A stretch of DNA of 50,967 bases. Origin: Candidatus Hinthialibacteria bacterium OLB16 (lineage in GTDB: Bacteria > Hinthialibacterota > Hinthialibacteria > OLB16). Shown piece after piece: positions 28,301-38,353 of the stretch; position 1 is the stretch's first letter; each line of letters opens with the position of its first letter. Both the position numbers and the translations under genes were made by a program. Location of the stretch: contig LMZT01000042.1 in assembly GCA_001567115.1 (NCBI GenBank), forward strand, positions 1 through 50,967. Direction: 5' to 3'. The notes below the pieces were generated by a model that did not search any database, was not told the DNA's origin, and was given only the letters and a program-made list of their open reading frames with translations.

Positions 28301-29230
28301 CTGTTCCTGAGCCTGATCGAGGGCGACGCACTGCTCCAGGTATTCCTTCGAAGGGGCATGATCCGGCGCAATGTTGAGGACATGCTCAAAATGCAGCCGT
28401 GCCGCCTTGTATTCACCGGCATTGAAAGACTGAACACCCTTGTCAAATTCCGGGGCGATGGCAAATACGATGTCTGTGGAGTCGCCGGTGTTCCTTGCCA
28501 GGGCCGGACGGCCCTGAGTGCTGGAGCCGCGTTTGCCTTCAATGGCAAGGAGCCTTCTCTTTGCATCTTCCGAGTTGGGGAACAGGCTCAGCACATCCGA
28601 GTAATATTTGGAGGCCTGGTCGTAATCACCATCCTGCTCGGCTTTGAAGCCTTTCTGAAACAGGTCGGCTGCCTGGGCAAGGGCGACATCTTCAATGGAG
28701 GACTGCTTGCTCCTGGCTTCCTCAGGAAGCAGGAGGGAAGCAGCGCTGCTGTCATTTGGGGGAGCCGTGGAACCGGCGGATGCTGCAGGAGCTGGAGGCG
28801 GCGGTGGCGGGGAGGCCGAGACTGTCCGTGCTGCATTCTGCTCGGCGCGGTGCAGTGCGAGGGCCTGGCCGGCATGTCCTTCTGCCTGATTGAACAGGCT
28901 GGCGGCCTGGCGTGACTTGGTGATGCGTCCGCGCAGATCGGCGACAATCGCCGCTTCACCGGGATTGCCGGCATGTTGGTTGAGAGCCGCTTCCGCTTCG
29001 TCGAATTTGCCGCTGCTGATGAGATCCTGAATGACTGTTATCGGAATCCCCGAAGAGATCTGGCTGCTTTCCGGCTGGAACCCCTGTGGTGAATCGGCTG
29101 CCTGCGCCGCAACGATGGCACTGAACAGGAACACAAACAGTCCCAGATCAGTCCACCATCGGGAACTGGAACTCAGGCAGAATTTCAATTTGGATTTTTC
29201 GGCAGTGCGGGTATCAATTGGGCCTTGCAT
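25316..29230 (-). CDS. Large outer-membrane secretin with N-terminal TPR region (GspD/PilQ family)
   Basis: 1304 residues from the ATG at 29230, preceded by GGAGG; an earlier in-frame ATG at 29269 has no such site. A signal peptide with a long charged n-region ends near 45 (AAQAADS). About 50-400 is tetratricopeptide-like ([24 protein letters not shown]). Pro/Ser/Ala-rich linkers follow, then another TPR unit ([22 protein letters not shown]). Next come STN-like and N-domain segments, and a Gln-rich insertion ([15 protein letters not shown]). The secretin domain ends the protein ([77 protein letters not shown]). It forms the multimeric outer-membrane pore of the secretion/pilus system. It is separated by about 450 bp from the rest of the cluster. 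Confidence 0.92.
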   Translation of the reverse strand: MQGPIDTRTAEKSKLKFCLSSSSRWWTDLGLFVFLFSAIVAAQAADSPQGFQPESSQISSGIPITVIQDLISSGKFDEAEAALNQHAGNPGEAAIVADLRGRITKSRQAASLFNQAEGHAGQALALHRAEQNAARTVSASPPPPPPAPAASAGSTAPPNDSSAASLLLPEEARSKQSSIEDVALAQAADLFQKGFKAEQDGDYDQASKYYSDVLSLFPNSEDAKRRLLAIEGKRGSSTQGRPALARNTGDSTDIVFAIAPEFDKGVQSFNAGEYKAARLHFEHVLNIAPDHAPSKEYLEQCVALDQAQEQESAIADKSSHSAPYAVEEITQKPKSAFEIGRDLYAEGNTEQAKELLEQVPPQSNDYAGAQVYLKRIDGGATHAPSSQREPESLRALIAESDPVQSDPWAEPVGSSSASSDSLGLKAQSIDPLPAWNPEGKGQPLSEISDEGSLAQQSWPTGTGVALNTPEAPLPMSSVNRKAAPVSTGSTAQNVIEKAASAAPAAEALPAAPQAEYNIPTTSDEKVREYIEVGLRANEKGDILTAYEMWEKAIQLDPNNATAQDLLEKYADEQAEAKRRRSEQTRLTDMDQRVEQVLNEKTFRLEQDTSVNISSILSTMGAIADLQIITGEGVDGDIHALRTTEMTYRQVLDKVLSLNGYTWRRQPGTNIIEVTRDLVTKRFPLTEEQYQALKRLAMDASGGKETDDSSEALRGVVLGKVESKDVDATVPGRKFFLSKHLQELVVRDSRHNVEMVQQFLDLYKQGNLQVENKPLIVETFRLPKAGAQNLARIISLRLFGDAEFKSDFKDDQPYLVFDDKTNILIIRHTPDKLELVKRLMRDSKFVSQVSERELKARKYKVVPAEDLRSDTPDAQLRRRKQVQFTKQVFQSLLYGSQSIEEAAAEGRVMYPDLDAGTIDVVDTPENLRKIEEYLQGITETTNLTRTVIVQRRDVAELGYALQGLVLQVYINQSVGTEMSEDGQQQTTQTDRQQQQSQSTQSTQYGMLGMIPVIITADIQTKQMVIAGFRLSDLDKAEDLINRLDVPVDQVEIEVRLVELSYDSTDSFGVTMAISNILELDDNDEPGPGFTLADAAMDLVSRPNNPAGSSLTLATLGRTTIDATLNFLAQFSDIRILTAPKVTVVSGRQGHVFLGETIPFIESQTAVLPAGSNTPVIQSTPGSAEFGFTLDTIPTVTGDGHIELELQPELTVPGDRLPIPNPITGGLDPIGEPATDTREAVVRVRVKDGSTLVMGGLLRRQINHVEGRTPLFGFIPGLAPLFTEKSDIETTQNLLILVTARIIPEE

Positions 29231-29720
29231 CCAACAGGACCTCCGGAATCGGCAAAGAAAAGTTATCACGCTCTCAAATCAGCCCGAATCGACATGGCGA
29301 TGACGGACTTTCCCCCTACCATTTGATTGAAAGACGCGGATCCACATCAGGACCCAGATCTCTTATCCCCACCAAGCCACATAAACCGTGAACTGAATGG
29401 GTACACGAAACTTTCTAACCTCTGGCAGGCAACAACTTTCCGGACATCCCTGGCTGAAGGGCAACACTCCCCTTGTCGAGGGATCTTGCTGGTTTACTGG
29501 AAGTTGCTCTGCCGCAGCTTCATTTCAAATGTCCATTTCCTGGACCAAAAAAAATAGCGCCCGTTACACTATAAATTGAGTCGGAGCAAAGTTAATTCAG
29601 AAACCCGACTCTGTCAATCTGAACCACACCAAATCTCGAAATCCAATTCCAGGAAATATTTTTATTCTTTCTCTGGAATTCACTGACCGCGATCTTCCGC
29701 TTCATGAATTCAATATGAAT
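29231..29720. other. Intergenic stretch between secretin and PilO-position gene
   Basis: No gene is supported here. A tentative minus-strand promoter is visible: TTAACT at 29590-29595, 16 bases, then TATAGT at 29568-29573. It could drive the secretin gene with a leader over 300 nt. The 8-A run near 29547 and AT-rich 29630-29680 are otherwise unexplained. Confidence 0.4.
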
Positions 29721-31109
29721 TCAGCGCATTTTCTGGCGGACCCGTTTCCAGTCATTGGATGCCGCGGTCCAGCGCTTGTTGGCTTCCGGGCCACCCGGGG
29801 CACGGCGCACGCTGGGTTTTTTGCGCATCTCGTCGAGCTGGTCCATATTATCCGTCACTTTTTTCACCAGCTCGGCAGTATCTTCCTTGGCTTCAATCTT
29901 TTTCTTGATTTCCTCAATGTCTTTCTCCACCGCATCGAGGATGCCATTCATCTGGGTGACAATTTCGGCTGCTTCGAGTTTCTGGACATACCCATCATAT
30001 TCGCGCCGGTCACCGGCCGCTTTGGGATCCCCTAATTTTTCCAGAGTATCGAACTCCTTGAGGATCTGGTCCAGGACTTCACGGTTTTCCTGAAACTTCT
30101 CGGTGGTGGTGAGGTTGGTGATGTTCTGGCGGACCTGGGTGATGCGGGACTCTTTGCCGCTTTCGACTTTGGTCTGGATTTCCTGGAGACGGTCCAGCCG
30201 TGCCTGATCGAGGATGGTGCCATCCGGATCCAGCTGTTTGATCAGCTCCCGGAAGTCCCGCATCCGCTGAAGGACCGAGGCAACTGCGGCGGCATCGCTC
30301 TGTTCATTGATGCCGCTCCCGGCCTGCATGAGGGATTCATATTCCTGCCGGATCATCCGCAGGTTCATGTTCTCACGGGTCTGGCCAAGGCTTTCGAGCA
30401 GAGTTTTGGCTTCGGACAAACGGGAGTCTCCCCCCTGAGACAGCTCGGCGCAGTCAGAAACCAGTGAGGCTTCATCGATGGCCTGCTTGAGGGAGTTATA
30501 GGCTTTGTTGAGGGAATCCAGGCCCTTCATGAGATCGGACTGGTCGGGAGCGGCTGCGGCTTGAGCCGCAGATTTGGCTGCATCCACACCGGCAAGAAGA
30601 ACCTGTGTGGTTTGTTCGCAGACCAGATTGTTGAGAATCGTCTGGGGTGTGCTTGGCCACTGGATGATGCGTCCCTTGGGATCATCTTTGCAGTATTGAG
30701 TCAGTTTATCCCGGGCAGTTTTGGCATCTCCGGCGGTAATGGCGTCCTGGTAGTCTTTTTTCAGAGCCTCAAGACGTGTTTTGAGCTCGGTGTAATCCCC
30801 GGCCCGTGTCCAGATGGGGTTGCTGGATATAGCTTCGATATCTTTGATTTGAACCTGTTTGAAAATATCTGCGGCATGGCTGGGAGCATTGAGTGGGTTT
30901 TTCTTGACACCTTCGGCGGCGGGATCAGCCGGGGGAGCCGGAGGAACGATATCTTTCCATTTATCCTGCCAGATCTGGTCGGGATTGAGTTGCTTGACCG
31001 CCTGGCCTCTCTGGACAAAAAAGAAAACCCCCAGGCCGACCAGGATCACCAGGAGATAATCCCGGTACTTCATGAATTTGTTCCATATATCCAGAAGATA
31101 AGTCTTCAT
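29721..31109 (-). CDS. Single-pass membrane protein with long coiled coil in the PilO position
   Basis: 462 residues. There is one N-terminal transmembrane helix at about 18-34 (YLLVILVGLGVFFFVQRG). A Pro/Ala linker follows, then a mostly helical, charged periplasmic region with heptad-like stretches, especially about 340-430 (MNGILDAVEKDIEEIKKKIE). It starts 39 bp after the PilM-PilN gene, where pilO or gspM/pilP would lie in known systems. The helix-then-coiled-coil layout fits a PilO-like inner-membrane alignment protein, but the length and sequence are not those of canonical PilO. Function is inferred from position only. Confidence 0.6.
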   Translation of the reverse strand: MKTYLLDIWNKFMKYRDYLLVILVGLGVFFFVQRGQAVKQLNPDQIWQDKWKDIVPPAPPADPAAEGVKKNPLNAPSHAADIFKQVQIKDIEAISSNPIWTRAGDYTELKTRLEALKKDYQDAITAGDAKTARDKLTQYCKDDPKGRIIQWPSTPQTILNNLVCEQTTQVLLAGVDAAKSAAQAAAAPDQSDLMKGLDSLNKAYNSLKQAIDEASLVSDCAELSQGGDSRLSEAKTLLESLGQTRENMNLRMIRQEYESLMQAGSGINEQSDAAAVASVLQRMRDFRELIKQLDPDGTILDQARLDRLQEIQTKVESGKESRITQVRQNITNLTTTEKFQENREVLDQILKEFDTLEKLGDPKAAGDRREYDGYVQKLEAAEIVTQMNGILDAVEKDIEEIKKKIEAKEDTAELVKKVTDNMDQLDEMRKKPSVRRAPGGPEANKRWTAASNDWKRVRQKMR

Positions 31110-31148
31110 CGCCTTCTCATTTCGTTTGTTTCGATCCTGTTTTCAGGC

Positions 31149-33278
31149 TCAGTCACCATCGCCCATGGGGGCGGGGCCGCCCATTCCCATTCCTCCATCC
31201 ATGCCCATGCCCATACCCATTCCCGCGCCCATTCCGGAGGCATCCATTCCCATCCCTTCCATGCCTGTGCCTTCAGTGGCTTCTTCGGTCACTTCGGGGG
31301 CTTTGAGGGTCAGGTCCTTGACTTCCATCTTGCCCTGAATGAGAGCCTGAATTTCTTCCTGCTCGAGATCGTAGCGGCCGGTTTCTTTGCGTTTGTTGTT
31401 CTGGAACACAATCGAAACACTTTTCTGCTCGAAGCCCAGCTGGGCTTCATCGATCGAGCGGAGAATTTTGAGTGTCAGATCATTGCGCTCGGTGACCTCG
31501 AAGGGTTCGATCACAACCACTTTGATGGCCGCTTTCTGTTTGGTGCCAGGCTCATCGCTGTGGTCTTCAAGGGTCACATCCAATGCCACAATTTTGCTGG
31601 CATCCAGTTTTTCACGCAGGCGGCTGAGTTCGATGGAGGGATTTTTTTCAACCTTCGCCGACATCAGGAATTTGACGCCCTCCGAGCCAAGGCGCTCGAC
31701 CTCCGGGACAGACATTTCGCGCAGGCGTGAGACCTCTTTCATCTGTTCCTTGAAGGGATTGATCGCATCTTCCCCATCGCCGCGCATGTTCAGTTTGATA
31801 TCGGTGGTATCGACATCCACCGAATCCACCCAGGTGCGCCCCAGGGGAAGTTTTTCGGCCACCTCAGACATGGTCTGGCTGATGACGCCACGAGTCAGCC
31901 CGATTTCACGAAGATAATCGACCCGCTCCTCGATCTTGCGGGTCGAGGTGATCAGATCACGGATTTCTTTGGCTGTATCACCTTCCCCATCGATATTGGC
32001 CTGCAGTTTGTTGGTGGCCTGCTGATAGGCTTTGATCGTCTGCCCCATGGTGACCACCGAGAAACCGATCAGGACCGCGATTCCGACTGCCTCGAGAGCA
32101 AGCAGGGGCCTGCGTTTCTGAAAATCCTTGAGATGAACAATCGGGGGCGGCAGGAAGTTCATCCGCAAGGGGACATCGGAAATGCTACGCTGGCATTGCC
32201 CGAGGAGGACCGCTGAGGTTGTCGATAGAATTTCCTCCAGGTCCGGATTCGGATTCCTGGCCAGGCTGTCGACATTCACAAGGGTCCCATTCATCGGGCT
32301 GCCGACTTCGCAGGCAATTCCGAGGCGGTTCTGAATAAAGGAATCGATCCCCCGCAACCGTGCGGTTCCACCGGTCAGCAGGAGTTTGCCGATCGGTTCT
32401 CCATCCGGCTGGGAGACATAGAAATCGAGGGTTCGCCGGATCTCATTGGCAATGGCATCGAAGGCTTTGGATAGAAACACCCGCGCACGGCCCGCCGGAT
32501 CACCCTCGCCATACGCCAGAGGGTCTGTGCGGCGGTCGATGGTGGAATCCAGCTCGCCGGAGTTGATCTTGAGCTGCTCGGCTTCATCCATCGAAAGCCC
32601 CATCTGGTCGGAAAGGACCTTGGTGAGCTGATCGCCAGCCTGGGGAGCGGTTCGGATAAACTCCACACGGCCCGATTTGCATACAATGATATCCGTGGTC
32701 GAAGCACCGATATCGGCAATGGCGATAACTTCTTCGTTTTCGCTTTTTAACTGGGGGTAGTAGGCATCGAAAAGTGAAAGGGTGGTGACATCCAGGACAT
32801 CCGGAACCAGGCCGGAGACTTTCAGGCTGGCACAGTACTGATCGATGATGGTCCGCCGGACAGCCACCAGGGTCACACCGAGTTCGGGGCCATCGCTGTC
32901 AAAAACATGCGAATCCAGAATGATATCTTCAAGTGGGAAGGGTATCTGCTGGCGCGCCTCATACTGGATCAGGCGCTGGAGGCGGTCACCGGAGACACGG
33001 GGGATCTTCAGCTGGCGCACAAAGCTGGCCCGGCCCGGGATTGAGAAAGAGACATGCCTGGCTTTGATGGAGTGTTTCTTGATGAGGTCCTTGAGGACCT
33101 CTCCCTGCCTTTCGATGACCTGGTCGGGAGTCATCTGGAGGGTTGCGCCGGTCGGGGCGGTATGGACCGCCTGCAGGCGTGCGGATTTCCCACGCGCTCC
33201 GATTGTCCCGACACCGACCTTCAAGGTATGACGGCCCGGATCGACGACCAATAGTGTTTTTGAACCTAAACCCAGCAT
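31149..33278 (-). CDS. PilM-PilN fusion (actin-like ATPase joined to bitopic assembly protein)
   Basis: 709 residues. About 1-380 is PilM-like: phosphate loops VVDPGRHTLKVG and AIADIGASTTDIIV, adenosine motif LLLTGGTARLRG, and IPFPLEDIILD typical of PilM. Then comes the conserved PilN-type cytoplasmic stretch (MNFLPPP), a transmembrane helix at about 395-416 (LLALEAVGIAVLIGFSVVTM), and a periplasmic PilN-like domain with coiled coil (LREIGLTRGVISQTMSEVAEKLP...WVDSVDVDTTDIKL). After 660 the tail is Met/Gly-rich (MGAGMGMGMGMDGGMGMG). In known systems PilM binds the cytoplasmic N-terminus of PilN; here they are covalently linked. It would connect the cytoplasmic motor to the envelope complex. 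Confidence 0.88.
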   Translation of the reverse strand: MLGLGSKTLLVVDPGRHTLKVGVGTIGARGKSARLQAVHTAPTGATLQMTPDQVIERQGEVLKDLIKKHSIKARHVSFSIPGRASFVRQLKIPRVSGDRLQRLIQYEARQQIPFPLEDIILDSHVFDSDGPELGVTLVAVRRTIIDQYCASLKVSGLVPDVLDVTTLSLFDAYYPQLKSENEEVIAIADIGASTTDIIVCKSGRVEFIRTAPQAGDQLTKVLSDQMGLSMDEAEQLKINSGELDSTIDRRTDPLAYGEGDPAGRARVFLSKAFDAIANEIRRTLDFYVSQPDGEPIGKLLLTGGTARLRGIDSFIQNRLGIACEVGSPMNGTLVNVDSLARNPNPDLEEILSTTSAVLLGQCQRSISDVPLRMNFLPPPIVHLKDFQKRRPLLALEAVGIAVLIGFSVVTMGQTIKAYQQATNKLQANIDGEGDTAKEIRDLITSTRKIEERVDYLREIGLTRGVISQTMSEVAEKLPLGRTWVDSVDVDTTDIKLNMRGDGEDAINPFKEQMKEVSRLREMSVPEVERLGSEGVKFLMSAKVEKNPSIELSRLREKLDASKIVALDVTLEDHSDEPGTKQKAAIKVVVIEPFEVTERNDLTLKILRSIDEAQLGFEQKSVSIVFQNNKRKETGRYDLEQEEIQALIQGKMEVKDLTLKAPEVTEEATEGTGMEGMGMDASGMGAGMGMGMGMDGGMGMGGPAPMGDGD

Positions 33279-33386
33279 GAGTTTTCAGACCTGTTTCTGA
33301 TGAAGATGGATTGATGTGTTGTGATCAACCTGTCTGATGATTTCTGCCCGTGTTCAAATATAACAAACCAGCAACACAACGACACA

Positions 33387-35168
33387 TTAATCCTGAGCGA
33401 ATTTCCCTTTCGCCTGTTTTTCCCCGGATTCCTGGGGTGATCGTGGGACAATCGAAACGATGCTTCCGCGGACTCCATCCCCCGCATCTTCGGTATCACC
33501 CAGGACATCGAGGCGTTTGCGGGTCAGCACTGTTCCCAACCGTTCAGTCACTTCCACCGGCATCCGAAAGGCAATCTGTGTCTCTGGAATGGGACGCAGA
33601 GCCTGGAAGTGGATGGTAGCCAAGGTCCCTCCCACTCGCAAGGGGCTTTTGAAAACTCCACATTCGAAAAGGATCTGGCCTTCATCATTGCGGACCATGT
33701 TGGTCCGGGTCCACTCAAATGGGAAGCGGTCATGGTAGGGGGCATCATGGATGTTCGTGCCCAGGGTGATCCAGTTCCCGTCATCTTCATCCACAACCTT
33801 GAGGAAACTGGGATCGAAGTGGATATCAAGCCGGATCTTGTCCCAGGGAACGCCTCGAGGATTGCTGATTTTGACATTCACCTGAAAGGTTTTTCCCGCC
33901 TGAATGACAGTGGCTTGAGGATCGAGATAAATCCGTGTGCCTGCCTGGCCTTTGGGAAGTTTTTCAGCCTCTTTTTCAAGGGCCGCCAGGTAATCACCCT
34001 TGAGTGTCATGTGGCCGCTGATCACTCCATCTTTGGCGGAAGAGGTGCTCCCGAGCAGATTCACCCATCCATCCGCTGAGCCGGCATCGGAAGTTTGCCC
34101 CCCGACAAAGGTCATTTCTTTCGGCCACTTCCAGGTCTGATCGGATTGAACCGGGGGCGCGAGGTTCTCCGGCCAGTCGGCGAACACAAAGCGGAGTCCG
34201 GTCTGTTCGATGGGAGCAAGGGCTTTGAATTTCATGGTGATTACAAAACCATGGCCGGTGGTTTTATCCCCGGTCGGGCAGCGTGCACGGTAATAGATCA
34301 TCCCATTGGCAGGGTCGACCATGTTGAGATAAAAGGGATCTTCGGCAGGATCCCGTACCAGAGGGAGGCCGGAGCGAATTTTTTCGGAGAGGTCATAGGC
34401 ATTCGGCACCCCCCGCATCCCGCCAGGAGGATCGATATATTCAAGGGTGCGCGGATCGAATGCCAGCGCCAGGGAGACCACTTCAAAGGGTTTATTTTTG
34501 GGATTATCGAGCCAGACATGCACAGGGAAAATATCACCCACATCGGCTTTCTGGTCCATCGGAGCGACACGGAGGGTGATCTGCCCTTCAGGTGGAATCC
34601 CGCCGGTTGGCTTGGCTTCCTGCCCCTGTCCGGGTGCGCCTTTGCCGGGAGCGGGTTTCCTTCCTGTTCCGGGCCTGGCACCAGGGACTCCCGGAGCACC
34701 GGGAACAACAGGTTGAGGAACACCTGGTTGGACGACGCCGGGTTGCGGCTGGAGAGGTTGTGGGGGTGGAACAGGCGGGGCATCCATTGCCGGAATATTC
34801 ATGATCTGCTGCTGTTGTGGTGGTGGAGCCGGGGGAGCCTGGACCGGAGCGGTCTGACGCGGTTCTTCACGGGTTCGGCCGGTGTTGCGCCGTCGATTGA
34901 AAATGGAATCCCGGGACCGCCCGGAACCGAACTGGGCCTCGGCAGGCAGGGTCAGAAGGACATCAATCCCTAAAAGTGAAATGATCAGCAGCAGGCAAAA
35001 CCAGCGTGATTTTTCCCGGGGGGAACCAGAGGCATTCCGGATAATTTCAGGGAAGGCCGCACCCCGGATTCCAGAATTCTTCTGCCAATAAAATAGTACA
35101 GGTTTCGAGGCCACTGCCCCCCTCGCTGGAAGCTTGTCGATTTCTTGAGACTGGCTTGGGAGGCTCAT
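33387..35168 (-). CDS. Exported protein with two cohesin-like domains
   Basis: 593 residues from the ATG at 35168, chosen because GGGAGGGGG lies five bases upstream; the frame extends to 35228. The single hydrophobic segment is at about 55-77 (WFCLLLIISLLGIDVLLTL), a late signal peptide or anchor. A Pro/Gln/Gly-rich linker follows (about 100-190). First cohesin-like domain: about 195-345 (DVGDIFPVHVWLDNPKNKPFE, LALAFDPRTLEYID, VITMKFKALAP). Second: about 405-560 (VIQAGKTFQVNVKISNPRGV, LDIHFDPSFLKVVDED, TLATIHFQALRP). Cohesin-like folds in secretin clusters are thought to bind partner proteins; they need not relate to cellulosomes. It lies 66 bp after the sigma-54 activator and 108 bp before PilM-PilN. 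Confidence 0.8.
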   Translation of the reverse strand: MSLPSQSQEIDKLPARGAVASKPVLFYWQKNSGIRGAAFPEIIRNASGSPREKSRWFCLLLIISLLGIDVLLTLPAEAQFGSGRSRDSIFNRRRNTGRTREEPRQTAPVQAPPAPPPQQQQIMNIPAMDAPPVPPPQPLQPQPGVVQPGVPQPVVPGAPGVPGARPGTGRKPAPGKGAPGQGQEAKPTGGIPPEGQITLRVAPMDQKADVGDIFPVHVWLDNPKNKPFEVVSLALAFDPRTLEYIDPPGGMRGVPNAYDLSEKIRSGLPLVRDPAEDPFYLNMVDPANGMIYYRARCPTGDKTTGHGFVITMKFKALAPIEQTGLRFVFADWPENLAPPVQSDQTWKWPKEMTFVGGQTSDAGSADGWVNLLGSTSSAKDGVISGHMTLKGDYLAALEKEAEKLPKGQAGTRIYLDPQATVIQAGKTFQVNVKISNPRGVPWDKIRLDIHFDPSFLKVVDEDDGNWITLGTNIHDAPYHDRFPFEWTRTNMVRNDEGQILFECGVFKSPLRVGGTLATIHFQALRPIPETQIAFRMPVEVTERLGTVLTRKRLDVLGDTEDAGDGVRGSIVSIVPRSPQESGEKQAKGKFAQD

Positions 35169-35234
35169 TCTCTCCCCCTCCCGTTTTGAGGCTGTCAAAG
35201 AGTTCACCTTTTGTTTGAACAGCCTCACTGGAAA

Positions 35235-36211
35235 TTATTCCCGCTTTAGCAAGTACTTGTCAATCTTCCGATCCAGAGTCGGGCGTGAAACTTTCAGAAT
35301 GTTCGCTGCGCGTGTTTTGTTCCAGCCTACATGATTGAGCACACGGCGGATATGTTTTGCCTCCATATCATCCAGCGGAATCATCACACTGCCCGGATCC
35401 TCCTCCTCATCACCATCCCGGGGGCGCAGGAAATAGCTCTGGGTCAAAGCCGCATTGGCAGATGCTCCACCCAGATTGTATCCCCTTCGGTCATGAGAAC
35501 CGCATGGTGGATCAGGTGCTCCAGTTCCCGGATATTCCCGGGCCAGGGGTGGCGGCGCAGGATTTCAAATGCCGCCGGAGATATCGAACGGACTGCCTTG
35601 CCATATTTGGTGTTGTAATAGGCAATGAAATGCCGGATCAAAGGATCGAGGTCATCTTCGCGTTCACGCAGCGAGGGGATCTCGATATTGACTTCATTGA
35701 GGCGGAAATAGAGATCCTGGCGAAAGGCGCCACGGTTGACCTCCTCGGCCAGCTTGCGGTTGGTGGCGCACAGCACACGGATATCGACTGGTATGAGGGT
35801 ATTGCCACCGACACGCTGAATGCACCTTTCCTGCAGGGCGCGCAGAATTTTCGCCTGGGCCTGGAGGCTCATATCTCCGATCTCATCGAGAAACAGGGTG
35901 CCATGATCGGCCTGCTCGAACCGGCCTTTTCGACTGGCGACCGCTCCCGTGAAAGACCCTTTTTCATGGCCAAACAGCTCCGCTTCAAGCAGGCTGTCCG
36001 GCATGGCGGCGCAGTTGATGGCAACAAAGGGGCCACCCGATCGGCGGCTTTCGGAATGGATAGCGCGTGCAAACAGTTCCTTGCCAGTCCCACTTTCCCC
36101 GGTGATAAGGATCACTGCTTCAGTCGGAGCGACCTTGCGGGCGAGAGAGATCAGGTTCCGCATGACCAGGCTGGTATGGATGATCTGATCGAAACTTAAT
36201 AATTCCGGCAT
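35235..36211 (-). CDS. Sigma-54-dependent activator with AAA+ and Fis-type HTH, one-base frameshift near 35449
   Basis: About 325 residues when read across the break. There is no receiver or other sensor domain: the AAA+ module begins almost at once. It has Walker A GESGTGKE, the sigma-54 contact loop as GSFTGA (canonical GAFTGA), Walker [10 protein letters not shown], and [11 protein letters not shown]. The frame then stops after EHLPMRL at 35444. The next 70 codons, in another frame to 35235, encode a Fis-type helix-turn-helix ([20 protein letters not shown], then [13 protein letters not shown]). Restoring one base near 35447-35451 joins them. The start MPELLSFDQ at 36211 is favoured over the longer frame from 36316. 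It lies at the head of the pilus-like cluster and probably controls it. Confidence 0.8.
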
Positions 36212-36297
36212 TGTTATGAATCCTGTGGCTCTATGGGTAAAGATGCTTGATAAAAAACCAGAAAAGGGACATGATAAATTGATTTCTATCGGGGGGA

Positions 36298-37842
36298 ATG
36301 TCTCACTTTTTTCCAATTATGTCAATTTCCATTATGACCTCACCCAGGCCGTATGGAGAGGTGTTGTCTTCTGATTTCCGAAGCCGGCTTTTTGGTTTTT
36401 TCTTCATCTGCCTGGTCATAATCTGTGAACTTTGTTCTGGGTCTTGTGCCCAGCAGGAGGAAATAAACCAGAGATTTCGCGCGATATTTCAACCCGGTGA
36501 TTGCTGGTTTGCAGCCATTGCGGAGGCGAAAACCGGTCGAATGATCTACAGGCAACGCGCCGATCTTCCCTGCCTTCCAGCCTCCAATCTGAAATTATTC
36601 GTTACAACCACAGCTTTCGAATATCTCGGATCTCATTTTCGTTATCGCACTCCTTTGATGGGGCATGGCAGCCTCGATGGACAGGGAGTCTGGCATGGCG
36701 ACCTGCTGGTGCGGGGAAGCGGCGACCCCACTTTCAGCGGACGGTTCGAGGCAAATGAGCTGGATGCCACCGCCGCCATGGACCGTTGGGCCGATCAGTT
36801 ATTGAGCCGTGGGTTTCGGGAAATTCGTGGAAACCTGTATGGCTTCGATGATGTTTTCGATGAAAATTACTGGGGAGCAGGCTGGCCGGAGAAATCCTGG
36901 ATGGATTGGTATACCGCTCCATCCGGCGGATTGATCCTCAATGATTCCTGCCTGGATGTGGGTATCTACCCCAACCGTCCAGGCCAGCCCCCTTCTTTGA
37001 GAACTGTACCCGAAACGAATTCGATCCCCATCAATAATGTGGCTTCCACCACAGCGAAACGAGGGCGGAACTCACTTAATTTATCACGGCCTTTTCTCGG
37101 CAACGATTTCAAACTGTCCGGCCAGATCTCCTCTGGAAATGGCCCGGTGCAGGTCACTGTGGCTGTGAATGATCCGACAAAGTTTTTCATCGAGGTGCTC
37201 AAAGAGGTTTTTGAAAAAAAGGGGATACGGATATCGGGAAAAGCCATGGATGCTGACCTGGCCGAGAACCTGCCCACACGGGGCTGGCATGTGCTGGCCT
37301 GGAAAGAATCGCCGACACTGATTCAGCTGGCTCAGGTGATCAATACACGCTCACAGAACCTGTTTGCAGATTCTCTGTTAAAAACCCTCGGACAACGCCG
37401 GGCGGGATCGGGATCCTGGAAGGGGGGAGAAAAAGTTGTCAAAGATTTCCTGGCCTCCCTCAAAATCGATAACACTGCCCTGCAGATGGAAGATGGTTCC
37501 GGATTATCCCGGCTGGACCGTGTCACAGCGCAGATGACACTGGATCTGCTGCTGGCAATCCAGAAGAAGGCCTGGTTTCGTGACTGGCGCCAGACTCTCG
37601 CAGTATCTGGCGGCACGGAAGGCTCTCTTCGCAAACGCTTGAACACACCTCTCCTTGAAGGCAAAGTATTCGCAAAGACGGGTTTTATCGATAATGTCTA
37701 TTGCCTGTCAGGATATGTATTATCCCAGAACAATCGGGTTTATGCCTTCAGTTTCATGTTCAATGGAGGAAGCCAGGGAGGCAAGCATCCGCATGATCGA
37801 ATGGAAGAAGCCCTGACTCTCCTTGCCCGGGATGAACCTTGA
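36298..37842 (+). CDS. dacB: PBP4-family D-Ala-D-Ala carboxypeptidase/endopeptidase
   Basis: 514 residues; M13 at 36334 is another possible start because the GGGGGG before 36298 is too close to act normally. A signal peptide ends about 50 (SGSCAQQ). The serine penicillin-binding motifs are S96-N-L-K99, SGLSR near 401-405 and K460-T-G462. The inserted domain typical of PBP4 lies between the first two motifs. It trims or cuts peptidoglycan cross-links in the periplasm. It is divergent from the sigma-54 activator across an 86-bp gap. Envelope remodelling would suit assembly of a secretin complex, but this link is only positional. Confidence 0.92.
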   Translation: MSHFFPIMSISIMTSPRPYGEVLSSDFRSRLFGFFFICLVIICELCSGSCAQQEEINQRFRAIFQPGDCWFAAIAEAKTGRMIYRQRADLPCLPASNLKLFVTTTAFEYLGSHFRYRTPLMGHGSLDGQGVWHGDLLVRGSGDPTFSGRFEANELDATAAMDRWADQLLSRGFREIRGNLYGFDDVFDENYWGAGWPEKSWMDWYTAPSGGLILNDSCLDVGIYPNRPGQPPSLRTVPETNSIPINNVASTTAKRGRNSLNLSRPFLGNDFKLSGQISSGNGPVQVTVAVNDPTKFFIEVLKEVFEKKGIRISGKAMDADLAENLPTRGWHVLAWKESPTLIQLAQVINTRSQNLFADSLLKTLGQRRAGSGSWKGGEKVVKDFLASLKIDNTALQMEDGSGLSRLDRVTAQMTLDLLLAIQKKAWFRDWRQTLAVSGGTEGSLRKRLNTPLLEGKVFAKTGFIDNVYCLSGYVLSQNNRVYAFSFMFNGGSQGGKHPHDRMEEALTLLARDEP

Positions 37843-37858
37843 ATTTGAAAACTCCCAG

Positions 37859-37887
37859 TTGACCAACCAGTAAAAATCGGCTAAATG
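37859..37887 (+). promoter_or_regulatory. Candidate promoter of the HU-like gene
   Basis: TTGACC (37859-37864), 17 bases, TAAATG (37882-37887). The -10 match is poor. Transcription would begin about 70 bp before the start codon. Confidence 0.3.
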
Positions 37888-37963
37888 GCTTGCTGTTATC
37901 CGAAAAAAGTGGAATTCTAACATTCACTGGATTAAAAAAATTGGTGGAAAGGGGAACAAGCAG

Positions 37964-38266
37964 ATGACAAAGTCATCCGATAAAGCGATGTCCAAAACCC
38001 AGTTGATTGCAGAAATTGCCGATGTAACCCAGTTGAAAAAGCCTCAAGTTTCAGCCGTCATCGATCATCTTCTTCAGGTCGCGTATCGCGAAGCCAAATC
38101 TTCGGAAAAAGGGTTCAGCATTCCCGGGCTTGGCAAGCTGGTTGTGGTCGACCGGCCCGAGCGAATGGGGCGTAATCCTCAGACCAATGAAATTGTCAAA
38201 GTTCCCGCCAAGAAGGCTGTGAAGTTCCGCATCTCCAAGGCTGTCAAGGATGCCCTGCTAGGCTGA
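37964..38266 (+). CDS. HU/IHF-family DNA-binding protein
   Basis: 100 residues with GAAAGGGG before the ATG. It starts with a short lysine/serine leader, then MSKTQLIAEIADVTQLKKPQVSAVID dimerisation helices. The beta-arm region is GKLVVVDRPERMGRNPQTNE, with RMGRNPQTNE the family's DNA-intercalating arm signature. The C-terminal strand-helix is KAVKFRISKAVKDAL. It would bend and compact DNA. It is a single gene with no close partner. Confidence 0.93.
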   Translation: MTKSSDKAMSKTQLIAEIADVTQLKKPQVSAVIDHLLQVAYREAKSSEKGFSIPGLGKLVVVDRPERMGRNPQTNEIVKVPAKKAVKFRISKAVKDALLG

Positions 38267-38353
38267 GACCGCGCTGGACATACCCTCCGGTCCCAATCAC
38301 CAGGTTTTATCTTATCTGCTTCATCTCAGGGACCTGAATCAACCAGAGGACCG

